Assembly: GCA_965198485.1 (NCBI GenBank)
Contig: CBDAPQ010000007.1
Location: 62,001 to 126,000, forward strand
Direction of reading: 5' to 3'
Length of the DNA: 64,000 bases
DNA from: RH-AL1 sp965198485
Lineage (GTDB): Bacteria; Pseudomonadota; Alphaproteobacteria; Rhizobiales; Beijerinckiaceae
Both the position numbers and the translations under genes were made by a program. Shown in pieces: positions 52,598 through 61,683 of this stretch (its first letter is position 1; the number at the start of each line of letters is the position of its first letter). Below the pieces are notes generated by a model. That model had not been told where the DNA came from and searched no databases. It saw only the letters and a program-made list of their open reading frames with translations.

Positions 52598-53725
52598 CTA
52601 CGCAGGGGAGGAGCCCCGCGTCTTCGCGAACTCCCCGAACGCCTCGATCACCAGCCGGCACGCCACCTCATCGCCCACCGAGAGCCGCAGGCAGGACGGC
52701 AGCTTATAGGCGCCCACCATGCGCAGGATCAGGCCGCGCGCGGTGAGAAACGCGTCCGCCGCCTTGGCCTCGGCCGCCGACGCCAAGTGGATCAGCACGA
52801 AGTTGGCCGCGCTTCCCGTTACCGGAAAGCCGAGCGCGCGGATCTCGCGGGTCAGCACCTCGCGCCAATGCGCGTTATGCGCAATCGCGGCGTCGATGTG
52901 CGGCTGGTCCTCCACCGCGGCGATGCCGGCGCGCATCGCCGGATCGTTGACGTTAAAAGGACTGCGCACCCGGTTGATGGCCTCGATGACGGCGGCCGGC
53001 GCGTAGCACCATCCCAGGCGAAGGCTCGCCAGGCCGTAGATCTTGGAGAAGGTGCGGGTGGCGACGACGTTCTCTCGCTCGTGCACGAAGGAGAAGCCGT
53101 CGTCGTAGTCGGCATCGTCGGCGTATTCGGCGTAGGCGGCGTCGAGCACTAGCAGCACGTGCGGCGGCAGCCCGTCGGCAAGCCGGCGCACCGCCTCCTG
53201 GCCGACATACGTGCCGGTCGGGTTGTTGGGGTTGGCGATGTAGACAATCTTGGTGCGCGCGGTCACGGCGGCGAGAACAGCATCGACGTCGACGCGGAAG
53301 TCGCGCTCGGGCACGATCACAGGCACCGCCTCGGCAGCGAGCAACGCGGTGCGGTAGAGCAGGAAACCGTGCTCGGTGTAGATACCCTCGTCGCCGGGGC
53401 CGCAATAGATGTTGGCGAGCATATAGAGGAGCTCGTCCGAACCGGCGCCGCAGACAATGCGCGCTGGGTCGAGGCCGTGGCGGCGGCCGAGCACCTCGCG
53501 CAGCGGCGTCACCGTGCCGTCCGGGTAGGCCGGCAGCGCCTCGGCAGCCGAGCGGAACGCCATGATGGCGCGTGGCGAGGCGCCCAGCGGCGTCTCGTTG
53601 GAGGAAAGCTTGTAGACCGGCCCGGCGACGCCCGGCGCCTTGCTTTTGCCGGGCACGTAGGGGTCGGAGGCAAGGATGCCGGCATGCGGCCGTGGACGGG
53701 TAGGCGTGTCGGGGGTGGCGGTCAT
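52598..53725 (-). CDS. hisC: Histidinol-phosphate aminotransferase
   Basis: This PLP enzyme of histidine synthesis often doubles as an aromatic aminotransferase. The start MTATPDTPTRPRPHAGI gives 375 residues. Motifs are KLSSNETPLGASP, PDGTVTPLREVLGRRHG, GAGSDELLYML, NPNNPTGTYV, DAAYAEYADDAD and the PLP lysine in RTFSKIYGLASLRLGW. It is paired with tyrA. Confidence 0.93.
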   Translation of the reverse strand: MTATPDTPTRPRPHAGILASDPYVPGKSKAPGVAGPVYKLSSNETPLGASPRAIMAFRSAAEALPAYPDGTVTPLREVLGRRHGLDPARIVCGAGSDELLYMLANIYCGPGDEGIYTEHGFLLYRTALLAAEAVPVIVPERDFRVDVDAVLAAVTARTKIVYIANPNNPTGTYVGQEAVRRLADGLPPHVLLVLDAAYAEYADDADYDDGFSFVHERENVVATRTFSKIYGLASLRLGWCYAPAAVIEAINRVRSPFNVNDPAMRAGIAAVEDQPHIDAAIAHNAHWREVLTREIRALGFPVTGSAANFVLIHLASAAEAKAADAFLTARGLILRMVGAYKLPSCLRLSVGDEVACRLVIEAFGEFAKTRGSSPA

Positions 53726-53807
53726 GGCCTCAAACCTGGTGCCGGGCCGACATACGCCGTGGTACGGCCGAGGTCGAGGGCTCACCGCCGGAACTCACGC
53801 GCGACCT

Positions 53808-53883
53808 TGGTGCCGCAAGAGGGATTCGAACCCCCGACCCCCTCATTACGAATGAGGTGCTCTACCGACTGAGCTATTGCGGC
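53808..53883 (-). tRNA. tRNA-Thr (anticodon CGT)
   Basis: Seventy-six bases fold into a full cloverleaf. The acceptor stem is GCCGCAA/TTGCGGC with encoded ACCA end. The D-arm contains AGCTCAGTCGGTAGAGC. The anticodon stem is CCTCA/TGAGG with loop TTCGTAA (anticodon CGT, reading ACG). The T-arm has GGTTCGAATCC. It lies between hisC and hemY. Confidence 0.95.
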
Positions 53884-53936
53884 GTGCGACGCGACGGTCT
53901 TAGCCGACGCGCCGGTGCGTTGGCAACCGGCGGCAG

Positions 53937-55634
53937 TCAGCCTGAACTGTAGATGGAGCGCGCGCGCTTCGCTATATCCGGCACAGGGGATAGCTCCGGC
54001 TCCGGCTGCGGGGCGGGCGACAGCTCCTCCTCAGTTGGCACCGACGGCAGCGCCAGGATCGCGGCCACGTTGGCTTCCTTGTCGTGGACAGTCGGCACGG
54101 CAGGCGCCGGTTCGGCGGACGGTGGCGGCTCGGCCAGCCGCGACGCTGGCGCGACGAGCGCCGGGGAAGGCGCAGCTGGCCGAGCCGCATCGGCCTCGCG
54201 AACCACTTGCGCCCCAGGAAGCGGCTCGGGCGCCACCGGCGGTTCGGCTTTCGGCGCGGGCAGGCTGGCCTCGCGCAAAGGAGGCAACGCCGCCTGCGGT
54301 GCCGCCGCCGGAAGGGGAGGTTCGCGGCGCGGCGGCAGCGCGTCCATCTCCATGCCGGGCCGTTCGGCCGGCACCTGCCAGTGGAAGGCATCGAGCCGGC
54401 CCGTCGTCGGTGAGGCGGGTGCCCATTCGTCGTAGACGATGCCGTCGGCCATCCAAGCAGGGTCGAGCGCCGCGCGGGAGGCTCGCGCCAGCCACTCGCG
54501 CCACAGCCCGTTGTCGCCGTGCTCGGCCTCCTCTAGCTCGGCCATGAGCAGGCACATCTTGACCGTCGGACGCTTGCCCTCGCCGACCAGCGGCTCCATG
54601 GCCGCACGAGCTGCGGCATAGTCGGTATTGGCCAGCGCGGCGCGGGCGACGGTGATCCGACCGACGGGCTCGTAGGCCGACAGGCCCATGAGGGTCCGCG
54701 CCCGGCCGAGCCGATCGCTCGTGCTGTCGCCTGGGCGCGCGTTCATATAGGCCTCGGCAATATCGGGATGCGGGCAGCGCGGCCACGCCGCTTCTACCAC
54801 CTTGGCGGCCTTGCGGATGTCGCCGCGGCGGCTCAGCAGCCGCGCCGCCAGCACGACCGGCGGCGCCAAGTCAGGGGCGCGCTTCATCGCCGCGCGGGCG
54901 AGCGCCAGGGCCGCATCCGGCTCGCTCAACTCCTTGTCGTAGGCGATCGCGGTCTCGAGAACCGCGCGCTGGCGGTCGCCGGTTTCGCGGTCAACCTGCC
55001 GGGCGACCACCGCCGCCTCAACGGTGCGCAGCGCTTCCTCCCAGTCGCCAGCCGTGGCGTGATGGTCGAGCTGCGCCTGCGCCGTCCACGGCAGCGGCTG
55101 CGCCTTGTGCGCGGCGGCGGCGAAATGATGGGCGGCCTCGTCGTCGCCGCGCCGGTTCGCCTCGGCGTGCAGGCCGCGCAGGCCGAGCACGCGCGTCTCC
55201 TCACGCTGTGCCAACTCCTGGTAGGCCTGTATGGCCCCGCGCGCATCGCCGGTGAGCTGCGCCGATTGCGCTCGCAGCATGAGCGCCAACGGATCGTTCT
55301 TGAGCTGCCGGGTCGCTTGGGCGCTGGCGCGTCCCGCCGTTCGTGCATCGCCCGCGTTCACCGCGACCAGTCCGCGCGAGAGGGCGTCGTAGCCTTTCTC
55401 GCGGCGGCGGCGGCGCGCAGCGTAGGCGATGAAGCTCGGCAGGCCGACGATCGTGCGCAAGATGATCCAGGCGATGACGGCTGCCACCGCGACGGCGATC
55501 ACCAGGAGAGCCGCCGACGTCTCGATCTGGTAGCCGAACCAGTCCAGCGTGATGTGGCCGGGATGTTCGACGAGATAGACGCCGCCCCACGCGACAAGCG
55601 CGAGCAACACGAAGAAGAGGAGAAGACGGATCAT
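53937..55634 (-). CDS. hemY: HemY-family TPR membrane protein
   Basis: This 565-residue protein has two N-terminal membrane helices (LLLFFVLLALVAWGGVYLV and LLVIAVAVAAVIAWIIL), the HemY_N segment (PGHITLDWFGYQIETS), and TPR-like repeats to about residue 400. A Pro/Ala-rich tail follows. Despite the name it is not the oxygen-dependent protoporphyrinogen oxidase; its exact role with heme synthesis is unsettled. It lies 37 bases after the mic60 gene on the same strand, the usual alphaproteobacterial pairing. Confidence 0.88.
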   Translation of the reverse strand: MIRLLLFFVLLALVAWGGVYLVEHPGHITLDWFGYQIETSAALLVIAVAVAAVIAWIILRTIVGLPSFIAYAARRRRREKGYDALSRGLVAVNAGDARTAGRASAQATRQLKNDPLALMLRAQSAQLTGDARGAIQAYQELAQREETRVLGLRGLHAEANRRGDDEAAHHFAAAAHKAQPLPWTAQAQLDHHATAGDWEEALRTVEAAVVARQVDRETGDRQRAVLETAIAYDKELSEPDAALALARAAMKRAPDLAPPVVLAARLLSRRGDIRKAAKVVEAAWPRCPHPDIAEAYMNARPGDSTSDRLGRARTLMGLSAYEPVGRITVARAALANTDYAAARAAMEPLVGEGKRPTVKMCLLMAELEEAEHGDNGLWREWLARASRAALDPAWMADGIVYDEWAPASPTTGRLDAFHWQVPAERPGMEMDALPPRREPPLPAAAPQAALPPLREASLPAPKAEPPVAPEPLPGAQVVREADAARPAAPSPALVAPASRLAEPPPSAEPAPAVPTVHDKEANVAAILALPSVPTEEELSPAPQPEPELSPVPDIAKRARSIYSSG

Positions 55635-55671
55635 CAATGAACCTTGCAGGCGCCGTGGCGCGATGGCGACG

Positions 55672-57228
55672 TCACGACTTCTTGGCGCCGAGCGCGTCGA
55701 TCGCCGAATGCTGGAGATCGCGCGCCGCCGCCGAGGCTTCGACGCTGGTCTTGGCAAGCGCGCCCCAGTTGTCGGACCTCGCCCTGGCGTCGGCCGGCAG
55801 CGCCTGCCAGGCGGCGTAGGCGGCGACGACGTCGCCGTGGCCGAGGTCGGCCTCGATCAGGTTAACCCGCGAGGCCAGGTCGTTGCCGGTAGTGCCATCG
55901 GCGCGATGCACGCTCACGAGTCCGAACAGGCCGTGCTCGAGCCTTTGTCCGAGGTTGGCATTTGCCGGTGCCTTGTTGCCCGTGGCGATCACGGGGTCGG
56001 ACAACGGCTTCCATTGCGCCAGAAGCGACTGGGCCGACGGTACGCCGCGGATGGCGTTCTCGCGCAGCACCGCGATCTTCGCCGGGTCGGCATTCAGCGC
56101 CGCCAGCGCATCGACCTGGCGGGCGAAGGGCTGGCCGGCGCCGATCTGCTGCACGAGGCTGTCGGCCACGACCGCCAGTGCCGGGCTGCCGAGTTTGCCC
56201 TCGAGGGCCTTTTGCCGTGTCTGAAGGGTTTCGGCATCCGTTTGCGCCCCTTCGGCCTTCTTCAAGGCGCCGGCGACCGCGACGGTCAAACCCGCGATCT
56301 TGTCGCCGAGGTCTTTCTGCTCGCTCTTCACGGATTCAAGCGCGGATTGAGCGCCCGCCGCCTGCTTCTGGGCATCCGCGACTCCGGTCTGTAGCGAGGC
56401 AACCTTGGCGGCCGCGCCGTCCTGCCCGGCGTCCTGCGCCTGGAGCGAGCTGGTCCGAGTCCTCAACTCGTCGAGGGCCGCCTGGAGCGCGGCGACCTTG
56501 CCGGTGAGATTCGCATCGGACGGCGGAGCGGTTGCTGCTGGTGAGGTCAGTGCCGCGGGCTCCGGTGCCTTGGCAGCCGTCTGTTCCGGAGAGGGGGCGA
56601 CGGGTGTGGATCCCTCGCCCACCGCGGAGCCAGGCGGACGCTTCTCAAGCGCCGCGATCCTGCCTTGCAGGTCGGTGACGCCGGACTGCAGCTTGGTCAA
56701 CTCGGGCTGCGGATCGGGTCGTTTGTCGAGCGTATCGACACGGGACGAGAGAGCTGCGATCTGCTGCGGGCTGCCGTTGGCGCCGCCCGTTTGCGAATAT
56801 ACGAGCCAAGCGCTTCCAGCGCCGATCAACGCGCCGACCACGAGCCCCGCGGCGACTGGGACCAGCGAACGTTTCCGCTCGGGAGCGACGGCTGACGACT
56901 CGGAGGGCGCCGCGTGCCCCATCGAAGCGAGGGTCGGAGAAGAGGCTTCACCGGCCTCGCCGAAATGCGGGGTCGCGGGATGGGCGGCATCGTCCGGTTC
57001 GACCCGATCGATGCCGCCTTCGGCATCCGCCTCACGGGCGGGTACGATGCGCTCGACATCCTCGGCACCCGCCGATCCCAGCGGCCCCCGGCGATCGCTC
57101 GCCGTCCACTCCGTCTGCGGCGCGTCTTCGGCCCCCGGCTTCACGGCCCCTGTCGCGGCCGGGCGATCAACGGGCAAAGGTGTTGCCGACTTCGCGCCCT
57201 CGTCGTCGTCCGCCATCTCGTTCTCCAC
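55672..57228 (-). CDS. Mitofilin/Mic60-like inner membrane protein
   Basis: This 518-residue protein has an acidic Pro-rich cytoplasmic N-terminus, one membrane helix (LVPVAAGLVVGALIGAGSAWLVY, about 122-144), a long periplasmic coiled-coil region rich in Ala/Gln/Lys (about 155-340), and a C-terminal mitofilin-type domain (LEHGLFGLVSVHRADG, AAYAAWQALPADAR). Alphaproteobacterial Mic60 proteins bend membranes and are associated with intracytoplasmic membranes. Position before hemY supports the call. hemC and hemD, which usually precede it, are absent. An alternative start is MADDDEG four codons in. Confidence 0.82.
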   Translation of the reverse strand: MENEMADDDEGAKSATPLPVDRPAATGAVKPGAEDAPQTEWTASDRRGPLGSAGAEDVERIVPAREADAEGGIDRVEPDDAAHPATPHFGEAGEASSPTLASMGHAAPSESSAVAPERKRSLVPVAAGLVVGALIGAGSAWLVYSQTGGANGSPQQIAALSSRVDTLDKRPDPQPELTKLQSGVTDLQGRIAALEKRPPGSAVGEGSTPVAPSPEQTAAKAPEPAALTSPAATAPPSDANLTGKVAALQAALDELRTRTSSLQAQDAGQDGAAAKVASLQTGVADAQKQAAGAQSALESVKSEQKDLGDKIAGLTVAVAGALKKAEGAQTDAETLQTRQKALEGKLGSPALAVVADSLVQQIGAGQPFARQVDALAALNADPAKIAVLRENAIRGVPSAQSLLAQWKPLSDPVIATGNKAPANANLGQRLEHGLFGLVSVHRADGTTGNDLASRVNLIEADLGHGDVVAAYAAWQALPADARARSDNWGALAKTSVEASAAARDLQHSAIDALGAKKS

Positions 57229-57377
57229 TCCGTCGCCGGTATCTAGTGCGTTTCTTGAGATGGCGATACGCGCCCGTATGACGATACGCTAACGTCGAGC
57301 ATTCGGCTGGGTTCGCGATTGCGCAAGCACCTGTCGTGGCGCAAAAAGGCCTGTGTTGTCACCAGGCGACCCGACGC

Positions 57378-58052
57378 ATGACCAGCACCCCTAGTGTTCC
57401 TGTCCACGAGAACCTGCCGGCCGATCTCGCCGAGGGGTACTTGGCCTTCTGGAACGGCCGGCTGCGGCAGGAGCAGGACCGCTTCCGCACCTTGTCCGAA
57501 CAAGGCCAGAAGCCGCCGGCGCTGCTCATCGGCTGCTGCGACTCGCGCGTGTCGCCCGAGGTCATCTTCGATGCTGGACCGGGAGAGATCTTCGTCGTCC
57601 GCAACATCGCCGCCCTCGTGCCGCCCTACGATCCTGCCTCCATGCAGGAAACGGCGGCGGCGATCGAATATGCCGTGCTGGCACTGCAGGTCGCCCATAT
57701 CGTGATCATGGGACACGCCCAGTGCGGCGGCATCCGCGCCTATGCTCAGGGCCAATACGACGAGTTCACGCCGCTGTCGGAAGCCAATTTCATCGCCAAG
57801 TGGAAGGCGTTGATCGCGCCGGCGGCCGAGCAGGCCGGGCCGCTGGTCGGCGACTTCGACCATTATTGTGAGCGCCTGAGCTATGCCTCGATCATCCAGG
57901 GGCTGGAGAACCTGCGCACCTACCCCTGGATACGCGACCGCGAGGCCGCGGGTAAGCTCAGCCTGCACGGCGCCTATTTCGGGGTCGCCAACGGCCGCAT
58001 GACGGTGTTCGACCAGGCCCGCCGCATGTTCGTGCCGGTGGTGCCGAAGTAA
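57378..58052 (+). CDS. Beta-class carbonic anhydrase
   Basis: This enzyme interconverts carbon dioxide and bicarbonate. The 224-residue chain from MTSTPSVPVHENLPADL has the zinc ligands in IGCCDSRVSPE (Cys with the Asp-Arg dyad) and MGHAQCGGIRAYA (His and Cys), plus FVVRNIAALVPPY. An upstream in-frame ATG adds 14 residues with two cysteines and is less likely. Bicarbonate supply would suit carboxylation steps in the serine cycle. That link is inference. Confidence 0.93.
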   Translation: MTSTPSVPVHENLPADLAEGYLAFWNGRLRQEQDRFRTLSEQGQKPPALLIGCCDSRVSPEVIFDAGPGEIFVVRNIAALVPPYDPASMQETAAAIEYAVLALQVAHIVIMGHAQCGGIRAYAQGQYDEFTPLSEANFIAKWKALIAPAAEQAGPLVGDFDHYCERLSYASIIQGLENLRTYPWIRDREAAGKLSLHGAYFGVANGRMTVFDQARRMFVPVVPK

Positions 58053-58061
58053 GGCTGCAGC

Positions 58062-59546
58062 CTACCCCGCCGCCGGCAGCCACGGCAGCTTGATGCGGAA
58101 CAGCGCGCCGGCGTCGTCGCGGTCGGGCGCGAGCTCCACCGTACCGCCGTGGGCTCGCACGAGGTCGGCGACGATGGCGAGGCCGAGGCCCGTCCCGCCG
58201 GGGCGCGACGAGTTCTGGAAGGCGGAGAACACCTTGCCGCGGATTGCCGGAGGGATGCCGGGCCCCGTGTCGGAGACCTCGATGGTCGTGATCGTGCCGT
58301 CCCGCCACGCCCGCACGTCGACCACCGGCAGCCGCCCCGGCGCCGCGCCGGCTCGCTCCAGCGCCTCGACTCCGTTGCGAAGCAGGTTCATCAATATGCG
58401 GAAGAGCTGCTCGGCATCGGCGGTCAGCTCGAGATCGGCGGGGACGGCGATCTCGATGCGCACATGCCCGTGCGCCACCGTCTCAGCCGCCTCGGCAACG
58501 ACGGCACGCAGGTTGAGCGGGCGCGGCCGCGGCGGTTCGTCGACGGCGCGGCCGTATGTCAGCGTGGCCTGGCAGAAGCGGATGGCACGGTCGAGAGTGG
58601 CCACCAACTTGGGCGCCAGGCGCTGCGCCAGTGGATCGGGCACGCCGGCGAGACGGTCGGACAGGATCTGCGCCGAGGACAGCATGTTGCGCATATCGTG
58701 GTTGATCTTGGCAACGGCCAAGCCGAGATCGGCGAGATGCTTTTTCTGATCAAGTTCGAGCACCAGCGCTTCCTGCATGACCGCGAGGGCGCGCTCGGCT
58801 TGGCCGATCTCGTGGTCGCGGCCGGAGGGAGTGATGATGCGGGTGCGATCGCCCGGATCGCCGCCGAAATCAACGATCGAGTCGGTCAGCTGCCGCACCG
58901 GACGCAGGATCATGCGGTGGAGCGCCAGCGCGGCGAGCGAGGCGACGATCACCGAAACGATGAGCGAGTAGATCAGGATGCGGCGAGCGAAAGCGTGCAT
59001 CGCCTCAATCAGCGGTGCCTCGTCCATCGTGACCTCGAGGACGCTGCCGACGGCCGGGGCCGCGCTGAGCAATGTCAGGGTCCGTCCCGGCGGAGCCGCC
59101 AGCGTCACGAAGGCATTGCTTAACAGGTCCGGCCAAGAGGACTGGCGAAGATCGTAGGTGGCGTCGACCTTGAGGAGCGTTCCGCGCGACGCCAGCACTT
59201 GGCGCGTGTGGCCGCGATCGATGACGATCTGGCGCGCCCCCGAACTGCGCAGCAAGGTCGCCGCGAGGGCAGGCGACACGCTACCCGGCGGCGACGCATC
59301 GAGCGTCAACGCGGCCACGTAGGCGGCGCTGAGATGGTTGCGAAGCCAGTTGAAGCGCATGTTCGAGATCGCAGGCACGAAGATCATGACCTGCGCGACC
59401 AAGACGAAAGCGGCAATGAGGGCGATCAGGCGACCGGCGAGGCCAATCTTCAGGCGCCGGCCCGCCGGTAGGACGAGGCGGGGCAGGGCGTCACTGCGCT
59501 GGCGCACGAGCACGCCGGCGACGAAAGCGCCGTCACTCTTGGTCAT
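58062..59546 (-). CDS. Membrane sensor histidine kinase, orphan
   Basis: This 494-residue kinase has a first membrane helix (LAGRLIALIAAFVLVAQVMIF, about 35-55), a periplasmic sensor of about 130 residues, a second helix (ILIYSLIVSVIVASLAALAL), a HAMP linker (RMILRPVRQLTDSIVDF), then the phospho-acceptor box KINHDMRNMLSSAQILSDRL. ATPase motifs are LFRILMNLLRNGVEAL, DTGPGIPP and GGTGLGLAIVADLVRAHGG. The histidine box is unusual in having HDMRN where HDFRN or HELRT is common. No response regulator gene is adjacent. Confidence 0.88.
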   Translation of the reverse strand: MTKSDGAFVAGVLVRQRSDALPRLVLPAGRRLKIGLAGRLIALIAAFVLVAQVMIFVPAISNMRFNWLRNHLSAAYVAALTLDASPPGSVSPALAATLLRSSGARQIVIDRGHTRQVLASRGTLLKVDATYDLRQSSWPDLLSNAFVTLAAPPGRTLTLLSAAPAVGSVLEVTMDEAPLIEAMHAFARRILIYSLIVSVIVASLAALALHRMILRPVRQLTDSIVDFGGDPGDRTRIITPSGRDHEIGQAERALAVMQEALVLELDQKKHLADLGLAVAKINHDMRNMLSSAQILSDRLAGVPDPLAQRLAPKLVATLDRAIRFCQATLTYGRAVDEPPRPRPLNLRAVVAEAAETVAHGHVRIEIAVPADLELTADAEQLFRILMNLLRNGVEALERAGAAPGRLPVVDVRAWRDGTITTIEVSDTGPGIPPAIRGKVFSAFQNSSRPGGTGLGLAIVADLVRAHGGTVELAPDRDDAGALFRIKLPWLPAAG

Positions 59547-59689
59547 GCCGCCCGCCAGCTTCGCCCATCAGCTTCAGCCTAAGCCATTTTTTTTGCGTCG
59601 AGGCTTTGGCGGACGTTCGCCTGCCTCGTGTGCCACGTCAACGGCTCCATGCGTCGCGCCCTACGCGGCCTTCCCGCCTCGTCAGAGTC

Positions 59690-60150
59690 CATCGCCGAAC
59701 CGTTGTCGCGCCAGGGCTTCGAGGCGAAGTCATACGCCGATGCGGCGAAGCCGGCGACCGAGGTCATGTCGATCACATGACCGCTATTCTGCGCGCGCAT
59801 GACCGGCAGTGCGGCGCGGGTGATGGCGAACAGACCGAAGACGCCGGCGTCATCGCGAGTGGATCTCGGCATCGTCGCCCCTCCTCTACGAAAGCCTGCC
59901 ATGGCCGGCGTTGTTCACGAGCACGTCGATGCGACCGGACCTCACGGTGGCGGCTTCGACCGCCGCGGCGATGTGCCCGGCATCGTAACGTCGAGCGATA
60001 AGGCGAGGGCATCGGCCTCGTGCGTGTGACGAGATCGGCGACGCGCGTTTCAGTCGCGCGCCACGACAACCGCCTGCCAGCCGCGCCCGAAAACGAGTTC
60101 TGCGAGTTCGCGGCCGAAGCCTGTGGAACAGCCGGCGATGAACCAGACGG
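59690..60150 (-). pseudogene. Short-chain dehydrogenase remnant, frameshifted and truncated
   Basis: Reading backwards, the first piece VWFIAGCSTGFGRELAELVF has an SDR nucleotide motif. Another frame then gives SGRIDVLVNNAGHGRLS. A third frame gives FGLFAITRAALPVMRAQNSG and HVIDMTSVAGFAASAYDFAS. Several indels lie between pieces and the SDR active-site region beyond the serine is lost. It is a dead gene on the strand opposite thiO. The surrounding 800 bases between the kinase and thiO hold nothing else that I recognise. Confidence 0.7.
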
Positions 60151-60357
60151 GGGTAGGTTCTGCCCTTTATGCGCGAGCGGAGCGCCTTGACGCGGCGGGC
60201 GGCGCCACACTAGCTAGGATGAGCCTCCGGCCGAGGCGATAAAGCTTGCTCGGTGGAACGGACTAGCCGCCCGGATCCGCTTTGGTTCGCCGGCAAACGA
60301 AGCCCGCGCTCACGGCATGGCGGGGTCGGTACTTCGGCGGCGCGGCAAGGAGCCATC

Positions 60358-61377
60358 ATGGCAGCAGCACGACCCCGCATCGGCGTATTAGGCGCGGGCA
60401 TCGCCGGCCTCACCGCCGCCCACGCCTTCGCCTCTGCCGGCTTCCCGGTGACGCTGCACGAGCGCGCGCCCGACGCCGGACGCGGCTGCTCGTTCTACGC
60501 CGGCGGCATGATCGCGCCGTGGTGCGAGGCGGAATCCTCCGAGCCCGAACTCATCGCCTTGGGGCTCTTCTCTCTCAAGTACTGGCAGCAGACCGTCCCG
60601 GTCGCGCAGACCAACGGTAGCCTCCTCGTCGCGCCGGCGCGCGACCTGCCCGAGCTCGCCCGCTTCGCCCGGGTCACAGAGGAACACGAGACGCTCGGCG
60701 CCGACGGCGTCGCCGCGCTCGAGCCCGACCTCGCCGGCCGCTTCTCGCGCGCGCTCTTCTTTCCCAGGGAGGCGCACGTCGATCCCCGCGCCGCCACCGC
60801 GGAGCTGGCACGCCGCCTCGTCGCGATGCCGCACGTCACGATCCGCCACGGCATCGACGCCGAGCCGGAGGGTTGCGACTGGATCGTCGACTGCCGCGGC
60901 CACGCCGCCCGCGACCGGCTGCCCGACTTGCGCGGCGTCAAGGGCGAAATGCTGGTGCTGTTCACCCGCGACATCGCTTTCTCGCGGCCGGTGCAGCTCC
61001 TGCACCCGCGCAACCCCGTCTACATCGTGCCACGCGGCGACGGGCGCTTCATGGTCGGCGCCACCACGTTGGAGTGCGAGGAGCGCGGACGGGTGCGCGC
61101 CCGCGCGTTGCTCGACCTCATCGGGGCCGCCTTCACGATCCACCCGGCTTTCGGCGAGGCCGAGGTGGTCGAGATGGGCTGCGACCTGCGCCCGGCCTTC
61201 CCCGACAATATGCCGGAGGTGCGCCGCGACGGGCGCCGACTTTTCATCAATGGGCTCTACCGTCACGGTTTCCTGGTGGCGCCGGCGCTGGCCGCCCGCG
61301 CGCTCGCCCTCGTCGAGGCGGAAGCAGGGGTCTCGGAGGACGAACGTGCGCATCAGCGTCAACGGCAGAGCGCATGA
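60358..61377 (+). CDS. thiO: Glycine oxidase ThiO
   Basis: ThiO is an FAD enzyme that oxidises glycine to the imine used for the thiazole ring of thiamine. The 339-residue chain starts MAAARPRIGVLGAGIAGLTA, with the FAD-binding GxGxxG. It shows GCSFYAGGMIAPWCEAESSE, AHVDPRAATAELARRL, YIVPRGDGRFMVGAT and NGLYRHGFLVAPALAARALA. It overlaps thiS at its 3' end. There is no thiC or TPP-riboswitch motif (no CTGAGA box) upstream, so the usual thiCOSGE operon is broken up here. Confidence 0.9.
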   Translation: MAAARPRIGVLGAGIAGLTAAHAFASAGFPVTLHERAPDAGRGCSFYAGGMIAPWCEAESSEPELIALGLFSLKYWQQTVPVAQTNGSLLVAPARDLPELARFARVTEEHETLGADGVAALEPDLAGRFSRALFFPREAHVDPRAATAELARRLVAMPHVTIRHGIDAEPEGCDWIVDCRGHAARDRLPDLRGVKGEMLVLFTRDIAFSRPVQLLHPRNPVYIVPRGDGRFMVGATTLECEERGRVRARALLDLIGAAFTIHPAFGEAEVVEMGCDLRPAFPDNMPEVRRDGRRLFINGLYRHGFLVAPALAARALALVEAEAGVSEDERAHQRQRQSA

Positions 61378-61543
61378 GGTCGAGGCCGCCACCCTGGCGG
61401 CGCTGCTTGACGAGCTCGCCTACGGCGAGGCCATCGTCGCCACGGCGCTGAACCAGATTTTCGTGCGCGCGGTCGACCGCGCGGCGACGCCGCTGCGCGA
61501 CGGCGACGCCGTGGAGATCGTCAGCCCGCGCCAGGGAGGGTGA
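61346..61543 (+). CDS. thiS: Sulfur carrier protein ThiS
   Basis: A GTG inside the end of thiO gives 65 residues, the standard size. It reads VRISVNGRAHEVEAATLAAL, then IVATALNQIFV and DAVEIVSPRQGG. The terminal Gly-Gly is where the thiocarboxylate forms for thiazole synthesis. The partner thiG, which normally comes next, is absent; a minus-strand gene faces it. Confidence 0.92.
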   Translation: MRISVNGRAHEVEAATLAALLDELAYGEAIVATALNQIFVRAVDRAATPLRDGDAVEIVSPRQGG

Positions 61544-61587
61544 GAGGCGATCGTCGGCAATACCAAGTCTGTCCGAGGTCTCGCGCC

Positions 61588-61657
61588 GGCGAGAACCCGG
61601 AAGCGGTATGCCTCGCCTCATCCGGATGAAGCGGCGCTCGCCGGTTCCGGGTTCGCC
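61588..61657. other. Interrupted inverted repeat after thiS
   Basis: Arms GGCGAGAACCCGGAA (61588-61602) and TTCCGGGTTCGCC (61645-61657) pair with one 2-base bulge. A second palindrome, TCATCCGGATGA (61618-61629), lies in the loop. It probably acts as a terminator structure between the converging genes. Confidence 0.4.
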
Positions 61658-61683
61658 TTTCGCGCGCCGGGACGACGCGGACC

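Noticed and set aside
60150..60357. Possible TPP riboswitch upstream of thiO.
   Set aside because: The CTGAGA and ACC(C)TGAT(C)TGG motifs are not visible in this segment.
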